64,000 bases of DNA, from NCBI RefSeq assembly GCF_025244665.1, contig NZ_CP104205.1, positions 248,001-312,000 on the forward strand, written 5' to 3'. The translations under genes and the position numbers were made by a program. This document shows positions 19,445-30,879 of the stretch, in pieces; the stretch's first letter is position 1, and every line of letters starts with the position of its first letter. The notes under the pieces are model-generated. The model saw nothing but the letters and a program-made list of their open reading frames with translations. It did no database searches and had not been told where the DNA came from. This stretch comes from Maribacter litopenaei. Lineage in GTDB: Bacteria > Bacteroidota > Bacteroidia > Flavobacteriales > Flavobacteriaceae.

Positions 19445-20923
19445 TCAGGTTGTCTCGGCAAGGTATTGCATCAGAAGATATACTTGATAGGGGGCTTGCG
19501 GCCAGGTAGCCAAGGTCCAGGACTCTTGGTTACCTCCTTCGTAATAGACGTCTTCTACGTCACTTCTGAAGATGGCAAATGCCTTTGCATATTCTCCTTC
19601 GTCCAATAATCCCTTGGGCAGGATAAAGTCGATGATTAGTCCGGCAACAGCATCTCGGATTGGTACTTGTCAATCCAATGGTTCCCGTAATGGATAATCC
19701 TAATGACCTGAATTGTTCGTTGTCTTGTTGGTAAAAAGCTTCCAATAAACTTTCTATGGTTAGCCATCTACCTATAATAAAATTGGTGTTGATCCAAGTT
19801 CTGTCCCGCTGCCATCCAGCAACATCAAAGGGGTCGAACAACTCTTGACCTAAAAGTCCGCTGTAATTGAGCATGGAGCCCAACACGGTATCATCATAGG
19901 CAAAGCTTGTTTCTTTTAAGGTGTTTAAATAAAAATCGAAAGGACTTTTTATGATTACGCCAATGGCCTCATCGTCAAAAAAGTGTTGGCTTTTAAATAG
20001 CTGCCGTAAGACAGGGGCCAACTCGAAGTTGTTTGAAACAAACGTCGATGCCATGCCGTCAATAATCACTTGAGCATTGTTCATGTCATCTTGAGAATCT
20101 GGATGTACAAAAAACTCATAGAGTTTACGACAGATGAATTCAGCTATTTCAATAGGCCTTTGTTGAAAAAGGATATTGATTACGTCATCATACCCCCATG
20201 CACCTGTCTCGCCTAAAATGGTTTTGGTTCCGGAATCATGTTTTGTGGCATCAAAGGTAACTTGAGTACACCCTATCTCCCCGCGCTCCACATATCCACT
20301 GAACGCCCTTGCCGTTTCAATGATATCCTGCTCTGTATAACCATTGCCTTCACCAAGGGAAAAAAGTTCATACAACTCCCTAGCATAGTTCTCATTTGGA
20401 TTGTTACCATTATTGTAGACACCATCCAAGTAATACAACATTGCACTTGTAAGGCCAATTTCGCTAACAAATGTCCTAAAGTTGCCAATGGCATTTCTTT
20501 GAAGACAGTTGATATAGTAATATAGGAATGAATTACAATTGTAAACATCCAATTCCGTCACAAAATGGTTGCTCCAAAAAAAGCTTAAACAGTCCCGTAA
20601 AGTATTGTTTAGCAAACCATTGGTATAACCTAATGCAAATTCTGACCGCTGTTGGTTCTCCATTTGTCTACGGGCATCGTCATCAGCCGGATAGTTGGCA
20701 TTGTTCCAATCTGCCCAAGCAGGGGCCGGGGTGGGAGCCATATTGATGGCTTGATCCACAAGAGAATCCACTAGTGTTCCGGCGTTTTGGCCTACAGCCT
20801 GATTAATTGTATCAACTGAGGCACTAAATCCTAATCGTCTGTAAAGGTGTAAAGCTCGGTCTGATCTAAAGGTACTGTGTACGGCGCTAGAGTAGAAGTA
20901 TTACAGTTAATGAAATATTCCAT
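19445..20923 (-). CDS. DUF1800 family protein, two frameshifts
   Basis: Partner of the DUF1501 gene and the first gene of the pair. The conserved DUF1800 stretches are QRSEFALGYTNGLLNNTLRD, FFWSNHFVTE, NENYARELYELFSLGEGNGY (with an ARELxELF core) and DFYLNTLKETSF. The ATG at 20923 gives MEYFINCNTSTLAPYTVPL; a base is missing near 20856 (CCGAG, CCAGAG expected) before LHLYRRLGFSASVDT. A base is added near 19655 (CCGAGATGC, CCAGATGC expected), after which the tail runs DAVAGLIIDFILPKGLLDEG to a TGA at 19447. The two changes cancel, giving 492 residues. No signal peptide is evident. Function is not known; the genetic pairing is the only solid clue. Confidence 0.85.
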
Positions 20924-21110
20924 AGTCCTAGATAGGCATTAATAATGTTACGTTCTATAGAGTTGGGGCTTCTATTTAACGAAACGAAACTTGGGATAGT
21001 ATTTTAATCCGTATATTTTCGTTGACCGACACTCGAAATTAACATGTTCCATTTTTAAAAACGTTAAAAAACTTATTTTTTCGACGAAATACACTTTTTT
21101 ACAGAATATT

Positions 21111-21470
21111 ATGGGAAAACATAATGAATTCGGAAAGGAGGGGGAGGAGATGGCAAAAAATTATCTTCTTAAAAAGGGATACAAAATCTGTTACCAAAAC
21201 TATCGTTATCTTAAAGCGGAAATTGATATCATTGCCCAAAAGGATGATATTTTGGCCATTGTAGAGGTGCGTTCACGAAGCTCGGACTTTTTGGAAAATA
21301 TAGCAGAAACGGTGACTCCCAAGAAAATAAAGTTGTTGGTTATGGCTGCCGATCATTATGTGACCTCCCAAGACTTGGATGTGGAAACCCGGTTTGATAT
21401 CATTACGGTTTTGAAAGAAAAGGGAGGTTTTCAGTTAGAACACCTAGAATCCGCATTTTACCACTTTTAA
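21111..21470 (+). CDS. YraN/UPF0102 family putative endonuclease
   Basis: A 119-residue protein with the restriction-endonuclease-like core seen in the family: KEGEEMAKNYLLKKGYKI, then AEIDIIAQKDDILAIVEVRSR, where Glu, Asp and the ExK-like EVR lie at nuclease positions. The biological substrate is not established; related proteins are linked to DNA recombination or repair and Holliday-junction resolvase folds. It stands alone, 78 bp before the ACT-like gene, with its own promoter region. The usual rnhB neighbour is absent. The frame is intact. Confidence 0.85.
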   Translation: MGKHNEFGKEGEEMAKNYLLKKGYKICYQNYRYLKAEIDIIAQKDDILAIVEVRSRSSDFLENIAETVTPKKIKLLVMAADHYVTSQDLDVETRFDIITVLKEKGGFQLEHLESAFYHF

Positions 21471-21498
21471 GTCTTGAGCAAAAGAATTTTAAAAACAT

Positions 21499-21530
21499 TT
21501 TGTTTTATTTGTAACAAGTTGTTATATTTG
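21499..21530 (+). promoter_or_regulatory. Flavobacterial-type promoter before the ACT-like gene
   Basis: TTTG (21499-21502), 20-base spacer, TATATTTG (21523-21530) matches the Bacteroidota TTTG/TAnnTTTG consensus. The ATG follows 17 bases later, leaving a very short leader without a Shine-Dalgarno sequence. Confidence 0.6.
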
Positions 21531-21547
21531 CACATCAATCAAGAATT

Positions 21548-22209
21548 ATGAAGACCATCTCATCTGTAGTAGAGCATTACATTAAAAAGAAGCCATTCCT
21601 TCAAAGTGCATTGGCTCAAGGAATCATCAACCTTACGTCACTTTCCGAGAATCGTAAAACCAGGAGATTGAAGCGGAACTGGGAAAAGATATTAGAAATG
21701 GCGCCATCGTTATGGCATTGAAGCGTTTGTCCGATGATCTGGAATTTAGGGCAACCCATAAGATTTTAAAGGTCTTAAAGAATATTGGGGAAATCACTGT
21801 AAGATCTTCTCTCACTGATTATACTTTTTTGGCTTCAGATAAAATCTTGGTACACCAGGCAAAATTACTGGAAGAAATTAATGACAACCAAGATGTTTTT
21901 TATACTTCGAGTAGGGGAGTGAACGAAATCAATATTGTGATAAGCAGTATTATGGATGCTACGGTCCAAAAATTGTTCAAGGATGAAAAGTGTACCCAAA
22001 AGGCGGACAATCTTTCTTCCATAACTGTCAAATTACCTGCAGAAAATGTCTCCGTGCCCGGTATTTACTATTTCATCTTCCAAAGATTGGCTTGGGAAGG
22101 AATCGTTCTCTATGAAGTGATTTCTACCACTAATGAGTTTACCATCCTTGTAAATGATGAGCAGGTAGATATCGCCTTTAAAACGATAAAGGACTTAAAG
22201 ACCCTTTAA
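21548..22209 (+). CDS. ACT-like regulatory protein (aspartate-kinase-associated type), two frameshifts
   Basis: The start MKTISSVVEHYIKKKPFLQS is followed by ALAQGIINLTSLS; two inserted bases at about 21647 (CCGAGA) and 21663 (CCAGGAG) scramble the next residues. CCAGA at both gives RIVKPEIEAELGKDIRNGAI, joining the clean frame MALKRLSDDLEFRATHKILK. The repaired product is 219 residues. The second half (ITVKLPAENVSVPGIYYFIF ... GIVLYEVISTTNEFTILV) has the beta-alpha-beta pattern and the small-molecule-binding look of ACT domains, though no catalytic domain is attached. I know similar stand-alone proteins from other flavobacteria but not their function. It converges with and overlaps the thioredoxin-fold gene by 4 bases. 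Confidence 0.6.
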
Positions 22210-23525
22210 TGTTTCTTTAAATATTCCAATACTTTCTCCGCACTCTCCGGCCTGTCCAAGATGCGTTTGTTTTCGTCCAAAATGAAATAAGTGGGCGTTT
22301 GCTGTATTGCAAAAGTTTGCACATAGGGGCTGTCCCATTTCTCAAGTGCAATGGCATGATGAAAATCCGCCAGTCTAGGAATGGTCTTTTTCCAGTTTTC
22401 CAAACCATCCTCCAATCCAACGGCAAGTACCTCTGTATCCTTAATATTCTTGAGTTCATCATAGAGCCCTGGTATTTCATTTAAACAGTGGGAGCAAGTA
22501 CTACTCCAGAATATAAGGAGGTATTTGGACGCTCCCGATAAGCTGGACAATGATTTTCTTTCACCATTTTCCTCCCAAGTTATTTACGGGGATACCGCTC
22601 CAGTACGTAACCTTGTTTGGGTTTCGATATTCGTAATAATATTTTCGTTTCCTGTCGCCAAAGCCAATTTTTTCAAATAGGTTTCAAAGATGTAATCTGA
22701 AACTTCATAAACTTTGCTTTCATTGGCTTTCTTCCATGACTTGGCCCATATATTAGTTTGTAAAATCTTGGGAACCACTGTCAATTTAGAGGCAAGATAA
22801 TCTACATTTTTATTGATTTCAGATACCAGCTTATTATCAGGTGTTCCCGGCGGAATGGCCCGGAACATATAATTCAAAAGTTTATCCGTAAAAAACTCTG
22901 AGGACTGTAACGTACCATCTGTAAAATCTATATGGTCAAAATAATGTTTCTTCTTCTCTATGAGATAGTCGTTCAGCGGTATGTACTCTTGTGGTAGATA
23001 GTGTCTATTGGCCTTTATAAAAGTATCTGCAATCAATTTTTTTGATTTGGCCTCATAGGTATTTTGAACCTGTTTCAAGCTATTTACCAATTTCATATAT
23101 TCCTTTTCATCAGATTTTCCATCGCTGTAAAAATCCATGAGTGCATCCTTGGCATTTTCAATATTATTGAAATAATCATAGTAAATAGAATTTTCTTCCG
23201 AACTAACGATTGTAAGTCCCGATTCCAAATCAAAATTGAAAACGATATTCTCCTCACAGTTGTAGATGATATCAATAAAATATTCATCTTGGGGAACAGC
23301 ATATACCAATCTATAGATTCCAGGGGATACGGAGTTGGGCAGGGTAAATGAAAACTGTCCGTCCTCTACCCCTGTATCCGTTACATACTGTATGCCATTG
23401 TTGGCCGGATGGTACACCATGATATAGCGGAAGGAATTGGCCGGTGAAAAATTGCCTGAAACCGTATGTTGCGATTGAACACCTATTGAAAAAAACAGTA
23501 TTAATAAAACTTGTACAAACCTCAT
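22206..23525 (-). CDS. Exported thioredoxin-like (TlpA-type) protein, one in-frame TAA
   Basis: Signal peptide MRFVQVLLILFFSIGVQSQ; a beta-rich N-terminal domain (to about 115) like the DUF4369 module that precedes many Bacteroidota thioredoxins; a helical middle; and a C-terminal thioredoxin fold with active site FWSSTCSHCLNEIP (CSHC) and cis-Pro region IQQTPTYFILDE. It likely reduces or isomerises disulfides in the periplasm. Codon 314 is TAA (22586-22584) in CCG-TAA-ATA with the same frame on both sides; CCAGAA would read Pro-Glu and give 439 residues. Together with the identical change in two other genes this argues for a sequence error. It lies 6 bp after the second serine hydrolase gene. 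Confidence 0.8.
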
Positions 23526-23531
23526 GTATCC

Positions 23532-24848
23532 TTAATTTCTTTGATTTTCACTTTTATCTTTATAGGGTCCGTATACGGCATCCCTGAATTTTTTATGCAA
23601 TCCTATTTGGTCGTAGGGGAACAACTGTACAAACATTACAGTGGTTAATTTATTGACCGGATCCACCCAAAAGAGGGTACTAGCCGCACCGTCCCAATAA
23701 AATTCGCCCACCATGCCATTATTTTCTTCTGCATTGGCAGGTGGCGCTACACGAACGGCAAAATCGATACCAAACCCTACCTGACCCTTGGAGGGTAACC
23801 AAGACCTTTCGGTTATACTATCGGCCAATTGGTTTGTGGCCATCAATTTTACCGTTTTAGGCTTTAAAATTTGAACAGAGTCGAGACTACCATCATTTAC
23901 CAGCATTTGGGCAAATTTCATGTAATCGTCTAATGTGGAGGTTAGCCCGGAACCACCTCCGGTCATTGGCCACTGTTCCGTGTAATTACTATACGTTACT
24001 GAATCTTTTACCAATTCTCCTTCTCCAGTTCTTATGTACAGTCTTGAAAATCGATCACGATCCTCTTCGGGAATAAAGTATCTCGTTTCTTGCATTCCGA
24101 GTGGATCCAATACATGCTTTCTCACATATTCCCCATAGGGAATCCCGGAAATTCTTTCTACCAACAAGGCTTGAACATCTACGCTTGGGCCGTATTCCCA
24201 TTGGGTGCCCGGTTGAAACCAAAGTGGAATCTCTCCTAATTTTTTTCCTAAATCGCTCAAGGTAGTTTCGCGATCGTAGATATTCTTTTCCTCTAAAAGG
24301 TTACTCAATCCAGGTATATCGGGTCTATTTGGAAACCCTGCGGTGTGTCCGGTTACATCCCGTATAGTTACTGGACGATTCAAAGGTTCCGTGGTAATTT
24401 TCCCGTTTGAATCCACTCCAGTGTAGACTTCCATATTGGAAAATTCCGGTGCATATTTTGATATTGGGTCATCCAAGTCAAACTTACCTTCTTCATAAAG
24501 TGTCATAAGGGCAGTTCCCGTAATCGGTTTGGTCATGGAATATATTTGTACAATTGTATTACGATTCATAGGTTTTTGGGCTTCCTTTTCTGCAAAACCA
24601 AAGGCATTGTAGTATACTTCTTGTCCTTGCTCATAGATGAGAGCAGACACACCAGCGATGTTTCCGGCATCCACGAAGGATTGTAAGGTGGAATCAATCC
24701 TACTTTTGGCCGATTCCGTGACCACTGAAATTTCAGTGGTTTTATTTTCCGATTTTTTTATATCCTCCTTACACGACACCAATACTAGGAACGCAAGTCC
24801 TAGACTAATGGCAAAAGGTTTCCGAAGATCATTGAACAAAGTCATCAT
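23532..24848 (-). CDS. Lipoprotein serine hydrolase, class C beta-lactamase family
   Basis: A 438-residue hydrolase with a lipoprotein signal (FAISLGLAFLVLVSC, Cys at about 26). The SxxK motif is in QIYSMTKPITGTALM, and YGPSVDVQALL occupies the YxN region. Same fold as the protein at 7172-8455 but clearly divergent, so they are paralogues rather than a recent duplication. The likely role is cleavage of a peptide or ester in the periplasm; true beta-lactamase activity should not be assumed. It sits 3 bp after the permease stop and 6 bp before the thioredoxin-like gene, so permease, hydrolase and thioredoxin-like gene may form one unit. The frame is intact. Confidence 0.88.
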   Translation of the reverse strand: MMTLFNDLRKPFAISLGLAFLVLVSCKEDIKKSENKTTEISVVTESAKSRIDSTLQSFVDAGNIAGVSALIYEQGQEVYYNAFGFAEKEAQKPMNRNTIVQIYSMTKPITGTALMTLYEEGKFDLDDPISKYAPEFSNMEVYTGVDSNGKITTEPLNRPVTIRDVTGHTAGFPNRPDIPGLSNLLEEKNIYDRETTLSDLGKKLGEIPLWFQPGTQWEYGPSVDVQALLVERISGIPYGEYVRKHVLDPLGMQETRYFIPEEDRDRFSRLYIRTGEGELVKDSVTYSNYTEQWPMTGGGSGLTSTLDDYMKFAQMLVNDGSLDSVQILKPKTVKLMATNQLADSITERSWLPSKGQVGFGIDFAVRVAPPANAEENNGMVGEFYWDGAASTLFWVDPVNKLTTVMFVQLFPYDQIGLHKKFRDAVYGPYKDKSENQRN

Positions 24849-24851
24849 AAA

Positions 24852-26127
24852 TTACTTTTTGGATTTCTTATAAATGAATTCCATAAGAAAGCAGCTAAAG
24901 ATAATTGAAATTGATACGATTACTCCAAGTTTATTATCCGAATATTGCTGCAAGATGAGAACAAGTGTTGCAATCAAGCAAAGAATAAATCCTATCATTG
25001 GTATGGTTTTTATTGCTTTGATTTCCGTCGATAGTCTATAGGCACTATAATTCACCAAGGAAAAAATCAAAAGAAAACCCACGCTTCCGAGAGGTGGAAA
25101 TACTCTCCAATTCCAAGGTATTTACCAGTATCAAAGTAAGAATTGCGGTAATTATAAGGCCTATGGGTTGGTTCCAAAATTGGCTTGTAAGTTCGTGTGG
25201 AAGTTCGTCATCTTCGGCAATTTCATAACTTACCCTGCTTCCACCGTAAAGGGAGGCATTTATGGCCGAAAATGTAGATATCAATGCCGCAATTGTCATG
25301 ATGGTAAACCCTACCTTTCCCAACATTGGTTTAGCTGCTTCGGCCAAAACATAATCCTCTGCTTTGGCAATTTCTTTAAAAGGTAACGATCCGATGGTTA
25401 CTCCGGCAATGATCATATAGAGGAGAATCACGAAAATTACCGACCAATAATAGGCCCTTGGAATATTTTTTTCGGGATTTACAATATCCGAAGCGGAGTT
25501 TGCTATCAACTCGAAGCCCTCATAGGCCACAAATATGACCATACCACCAGTCATAAGATTGAGTGGCCCTTCCCAATGTTCCAAATGGAATTGCTCCAGT
25601 TGGGATTTCCGATTAGCCCGATGATGCCAACACCAATAAATCCAATAAGAATGACCAATTTGATCATAACGGCATAGGACTCTATTTGGCTTACAACTTT
25701 AATACTGTAATAATTGATGGCCGTCGCTATTATGATGATGGCACTTGAATACAAGTGTGCGTCTAAATTAGTGTCGCCGGTTATGGAAAGTAGATTAGGT
25801 GCATAGGAGCCGAATGCCGATGCATAGAGGCCCAACATTACGATATAGCTTATCCACAATAAATTGTTAAGTCCTCCACTAAAGACATTTTTGCCTAATC
25901 CTTGGTTAATGAATTTTACAGTACCACCCCTATCTCGGATACACCAAGGACAATTTCGCGTAACTATAGGAAGTCAGCAAGGCTAAAGAACCGGCGATTA
26001 AAAATGCAATTGGAGTTCCTCCTTGAGCTAATGACACTGCAAGGCCCAGCACGGCAAAGATACCTCCACCCACCATGCCGCCTATACCAATGGACATGGC
26101 TTCTTTAAGTCCAATTTTATCGCTCAT
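24852..26127 (-). CDS. APC-family amino-acid permease, three frameshifts
   Basis: Start MSDKIGLKEAMSIGIGGMVG followed by GGIFAVLGLAVSLAQGG, the first-helix signature of APC transporters. Later segments include YEGFELIANSASDIVNPEKN (the conserved F-E-in-helix-6 region) and a run of hydrophobic helices to FLMEFIYKKSKK. Frame breaks at about 25935 (CCGAGATAGG), 25610 (CCGA on the plus strand) and 25088 (CTCGGA on the minus strand) each become open if CCAGA/TCTGG is restored, giving 424 residues and about 12 helices. Substrate is unknown; the frequent flavobacterial members are broad amino-acid importers. The same-strand downstream neighbour is the lipoprotein hydrolase. Confidence 0.82.
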
Positions 26128-26213
26128 GCAAACTTTATAGTCATGCTTTAAAAAAGCATGTGCTACAAGGTAAGGCTATAAATTGGTAATTCTAAGTAGA
26201 ATCGGTTTAGGAC

Positions 26214-26549
26214 TTAGACTTTTGAAGATTTTATTTCTAATCTAATGGAGGAAAGCACGTTTTCCATCATCTCAATTTCTTTTTGATGGACAAAACCGTC
26301 GGATTTTGCAACCTCTTCCATAAGATCTTCCAATAATTCTTTTTTTTCATGGGAAAAATTCCTGACCATGGCAATACTTTGTTCTGTTTCCGGATTCCTT
26401 GCCTGAATCAAAAAGTTGGCATCAAAATCCAAAAGGCTCATCAATTTTGCAAAAGCGTTGATTTCGCCATTGTGTACAACACCATCGGCATGTATAAGAG
26501 AGTCGATAACCTTTACAATGGCCAGTTTCTCTGATATTTCAAATGTCAT
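26214..26549 (-). CDS. TerB-like small protein
   Basis: A 111-residue helical protein. The paired motifs HADGVVHNGEINAF and KSDGFVHQKEIEMM, each with D-G-x-V-x-x-x-E, match the two metal-binding/helical repeats of the TerB (tellurite-resistance-like) domain; function in this setting is unknown. A TTG three codons upstream (26558) is also possible, but the ATG at 26549 is preferred. It stands alone between the permease and mfd. A second, longer TerB-like gene occurs at 37122. Confidence 0.65.
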   Translation of the reverse strand: MTFEISEKLAIVKVIDSLIHADGVVHNGEINAFAKLMSLLDFDANFLIQARNPETEQSIAMVRNFSHEKKELLEDLMEEVAKSDGFVHQKEIEMMENVLSSIRLEIKSSKV

Positions 26550-26643
26550 TTTTAACAATTTGAATGGGCTTTTTAGTTTTGCTAAGATATTTCAATCCCT
26601 TGGTAAGAGACTGTTAAATCTGTTTAAAGGAGTATTTTTTGGA

Positions 26644-29600
26644 TTAACCTCTTTTTTGCTCTTGCAATTTTGAGATATTTTCATTTTTGGGGCTTTTTTC
26701 AAGTGGCAGCAATGCCTGCAAAGCCTTATCTACGGTTGAAATGTCATCAAATGTCAATAGTAAACGAAGCCCGTTACGGGTCTGCTTTTCCTTTATCCTG
26801 CATTTTTGGTGATGTGCCTGTACATATTGAAGTACCCTGGTAAAATTCTCGGTTTGGTAGAAGTCAGATTGTTGGTCGCTGATAAAATACCCGATCATCT
26901 TACCTTTCTTCATGACAATTTTTTCCAAACCAATGCTGTTTGCAATCCATTTAATCCGTACGGAATTCAAGAGGTCCTCCGCTTGGGGTGGCAGCTCCCC
27001 AAACCGGTCGATTAGTTGTTTTTCAAAGTTTTGGAGTCCTTCTTCGTCCTCCACTTTGTTCAAATCGGTATAAAGGGTAAGCCGCTCCGTAATGTTATTG
27101 ATGTAGTCATCTGGGAACAGTAGTTCAAAGTCCGAGTCTATTTGGGTTTCCTTTACATATACCTTTTCATGGGGACCTTCCACTTCATCATAGAGCTCCT
27201 TGAATTCATTCTCCTTTAACTCCTCAATGGCTTCCGCCAATATTTTCTGATAGGTTTCAAAACCAATTTCGTTGATGAAGCCACTTTGTTCGCCCCCAAG
27301 TAAATCGCCAGCACCACGGATTTCCGGATCCTTCATGGCAATGTTGAAGCCACTGCCCAATTCGGTAAATTGTTCCAAGGCTTCGATACGTTTGCGGGCG
27401 TCCGTGGTCATAACCTCATAAGGTGGAGTTATAAAATAACAGAACGCCTTTTTATTACCTCGCCCCACACGCCCTCGCATCCGGTGCAGATCGCTCAATC
27501 CAAAGTTGTTGGCATTGTTGATGAAAATAGTATTGGCATTGGTAACATCCAGTCCACTTTCTACAATCGTTGTGGAAACCAGCACATCAAATTCACCGTT
27601 CATAAAACCTAACATCAAGGATTCCAGTTTCTTTCCGTCCATTTGGCCGTGACCAATGCCCACTTTTGCATCCGGAACCAAACGTTGGATCATTCCGGCC
27701 ACCTCTTTGATATTTTCAATTCTGTTATGGATAAAAAAGACCTGTCCGCCACGTTCAATTTCATAACTCACGGCGTCCCTGACGGTTTCTTCATTAAAAC
27801 GAATCACTTGACTCTCTATTGGATAGCGGTTGGGCGGGGCCGTATTAATGACCGATAAGTCTCGCGCAGCCATTAAACTAAATTGTAGGGTCCTTGGTAT
27901 CGGAGTGGCGGTCAAGGTCAAGACATCTACATTTTCCTTAATAGACTTCAACTTGTCCTTTACGGAAACACCAAATTTCTGTTCCTCATCTACAATCAAA
28001 AGCCCTAGATCTATGAATTGTACGTTTTTGTTTACCAATTGATGCGTTCCTATAATAATATCCACTTTGCGGAAGCTAAATTCTCAAGGGTGTCCTTTTT
28101 TTCTTTAGCTGTTCTAAAGCGGTTCAGATAATCAACGGTAACCGGCATATCCTTCAACCGCTCGGAAAACGTTCTGTGATGTTGGAAAGCCAAAATAGTG
28201 GTAGGGACCAATATGGCCACCTGTTTGCCATTATCTACAGCCTTGAAGGCTGCCCGTATGGCGACTTCGGTCTTTCCAAAGCCCACATCACCACAGATCA
28301 AACGATCCATGGGGCGTTCGCTCTCCATATCCTTTTTCACGTCCTCTGTGGCCGTGCTTTGGTCCGGAGTGTCCTCATAAATAAAGGAGGCTTCCAATTC
28401 ATTTTGTAGGTAACTGTCCGGGGCATATTGAAATCCCTTTTCCAGTCTCCTCTTAGCATATACCTTAATCAGGTCAAAAGCGATTTTCTTGACGCGATTC
28501 TTGGTCTTATCCTTTATTTTTTTCCAGGCCCCTGAACCAAGTTTATATATTTTTGGAACTGCCCCGTCCTTACCATTGAATTTTGATATTTTGTGCAGGG
28601 AATGGATGCTCACATAAAGAATGTCGCGCTCACCATACATCAGTTTTATAGCTTCCTGTTTTTTCCCTTCAACATCAATTTTTTGCAGTCCACCAAATTT
28701 TCCGATACCATGGTCAATATGGGTTACGTAATCCCCAATTTCCAGTTTGTTGAGTTCCTTTAGTGTGATACTCTGTTTTTTGGAGTACCCATTCTTGATA
28801 TTGAACTTGTGGTAGCGTTCAAAAATTTGATGATCTGTAAAGCAGACCAGTTTTAAATCATCGTCCACAAAACCTTGATACAAGGGAAAAACAATCGTCC
28901 GGTAGTGTACCTTTTCATTTATTTCCTCAAAGATGTCCTGAAATCTTTTGGACTGCTGTTCGCTAGCACAAAAAATATAGTTGGTATACCCTTTACTCCT
29001 GTAATCGTTAAGGTTTTCAATCAGTAAATTAAACTTCTTGTTAAAGGAGGGCTGTGGTTTGGTAGTGAATTTAAATATGTTTTCGTTGACTGCATTTCCA
29101 TCAGAACTCAACAATAAAAAGTGTTGTAAGTGTTCTTTAAATGAATCCCCACTCATAAAAAGCTCTTCAGGGTTTGAGTGCTTTATAGCCTCGGACAATT
29201 TTGAAAAGGCTTCTTTTGCTTTATCGAACAAATCATTCAGGCGACCAAAGAGTAAATCGGTATTCTTACTAAAAACCAGTGTATTACTGGCGATGTAGGT
29301 TAAAAAGGATTGGCGCTGTTCTGTAAGAAACTTATTGGCCATGTTGGGTACAATGGATATGCTCTTTACCTTCTCATTGGATAGTTGGGTTTCTACATCA
29401 AAGGTTCTGATACTATCAATTTCATCCCCAAAAAATTCAATTCGGTAAGGCTCGTCGTTGCTAAAAGAATATACATCTACAATTCCACCTCGAACGGAAA
29501 ATTCACCTGGTTCAGTTACAAAATCTACACGCTTAAATTGATACTCGAACAATACCTCATTTAGAAAGTCAAGCGATAAGGTATCGCCCAACTTCATTTT

Positions 29601-30107
29601 AAGCGTGTTTTTGTCCAACTCTTTTCGGGTCAGTACTTTTTCAAATAGGGCGTCCGGATAGCTGACGATGACCGCTGGTTTCTTTCGTGAATTAATACGG
29701 TTTAATACCTCGGCACGTAACAGTACGTTGGCGTTATCGGTTTCCTCGATTTGATAGGGGCGCCGGTAACTGCCTGGATAAAAGAGCACTTTATCTTCCC
29801 CGATGATTCGTTCTAAATCATTAAGATAGTAAGCCGCTTCTTCCTTATCGTTGAAGATGGTCAGAAATGGGCGGTTCTGTGTATTGAATATTTCCGCTAA
29901 GACAAAGGATAAGGAAGAACCAGAAAGCCCTTTTAGACCAATTTTTGGAAAATTATCTTGTTCGGAATCTTGAAATTGGGATATGGATTCCTGCAGTTTC
30001 CCTAGTTTGGGAGACTGTGCAAAGCTTTGTTGGATTTGGGAAGGACTCAACAATAAAAATTTTTGCAAATATAAGGATACCTTCAAAAGTGAAAGCCCGG
30101 ACTTCAT
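26644..30107 (-). CDS. mfd: Transcription-repair coupling factor Mfd, one frameshift
   Basis: Removes stalled RNA polymerase and recruits UvrA at transcription-blocking lesions. The order of domains is UvrB-like N-terminus (IGLKGLSGSSLSFVLAEIF), the RNAP-interaction domain (IKLMYGERDILYVSIHSLHK), the RecG-like motor with ICGDVGFGKTEVAIRAAF (Walker A), VDEEQKFGV (DEEQ box) and RGRVGRGNKKAFCYF (motif VI), then the C-terminal D7 domain. The frame is broken at about 28070, inside the motor (minus strand TTCCGCAAAG; TTCTGGCAAAG would read Ser-Gly-Lys). The repaired length is 1154 residues, normal for Mfd. It is followed on the same strand by nothing closer than TerB, and preceded by pdeM 21 bp upstream. 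Confidence 0.92.
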
Positions 30108-30128
30108 TTAAAATTACCCTCGGAATTA

Positions 30129-30800
30129 TTAATATCTGCGCTTTTTTCGTTTGCTTATTTTGATGGGAACAGGAAGTACGGCATCACCAAGCAGGGCAAA
30201 AACCTCACAATCCTCTAAAGGCTCCATAGCATATGATCCAGTAAATTCCCCAAAAGCAGGCAAAACCATTTGTATTTTGGTCTTATAAAAACAGGGTAAA
30301 CGAACGGATTGCCTGCCCGGACCATTCAACCGAATGGCGGGATGAATATGCCCGGAAAAATTAAAATAGTTTTCCCTTTCCTCGGGATGGTGGGTCAATA
30401 AAAAATTATCCAAAAGTAACTCCGGAACAATTTCGACACCTAAGTTTTCATACTTAAGGGGAGAGATGATATCATGATTTCCCGCCACCAGAATGAAATT
30501 TACAGATTTTGATTTGACCCATGTTTCGAAAAGATTCCATTCATTATTGAGATGGGAATGAAAGAGATCCCCCAAGAACAAAACAGTTTTTGGTTCAAAG
30601 GCTTCTATAGCCCCGTCCATGGCCATAAAGTTTTTCTGAACAGCTTGTTGTGGTACCGCAGCCCCGAATTTTCTGAAATGGGACACTTTGCCCAGGATGT
30701 ACATCGCTAATTAGTAACATTGATTTATCCTCCCGAATAATGCACGAGAAAAGTGCATTTGAAAGCTTTGCCCATATATATCCAAGGAGAGTTTCTGCAT
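30129..30800 (-). CDS. pdeM: DNA-ligase-associated metallophosphoesterase, two frameshifts
   Basis: Calcineurin-like phosphoesterase: FLGDLFHSHLNNEW, VAGNHD and FSGHIHPA carry the metal ligands. This is the MPE component of the ligase-associated repair set, related enzymes being Mn-dependent DNA nucleases or phosphodiesterases. The ATG at 30800 (MQKLSLDIYGQSFQMHFS) is out of frame with the body. A base is missing near 30734 (CCCGAA; TCTGG would restore the Phe-Trp-Glu of the family) and one is added near 30694 (CCAGGATG; CCAGATG restores Val-His-Leu-Gly-Lys). The repaired product is 223 residues. Ribokinase on the opposite strand separates it from the helicase, and mfd follows 21 bp downstream. 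Confidence 0.85.
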
Positions 30801-30879
30801 AGTGACAAAGTTAAAATTTCATCATTGGATTTCTGATGGTAATTTTCTACTTTGTCCGAGAAGACCTTTAAATTTTTCA

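Noticed and set aside
30802..30879. Ribokinase start at the upstream GTG
   Set aside because: The added 26 residues do not resemble the family and overlap the divergent pdeM promoter region.
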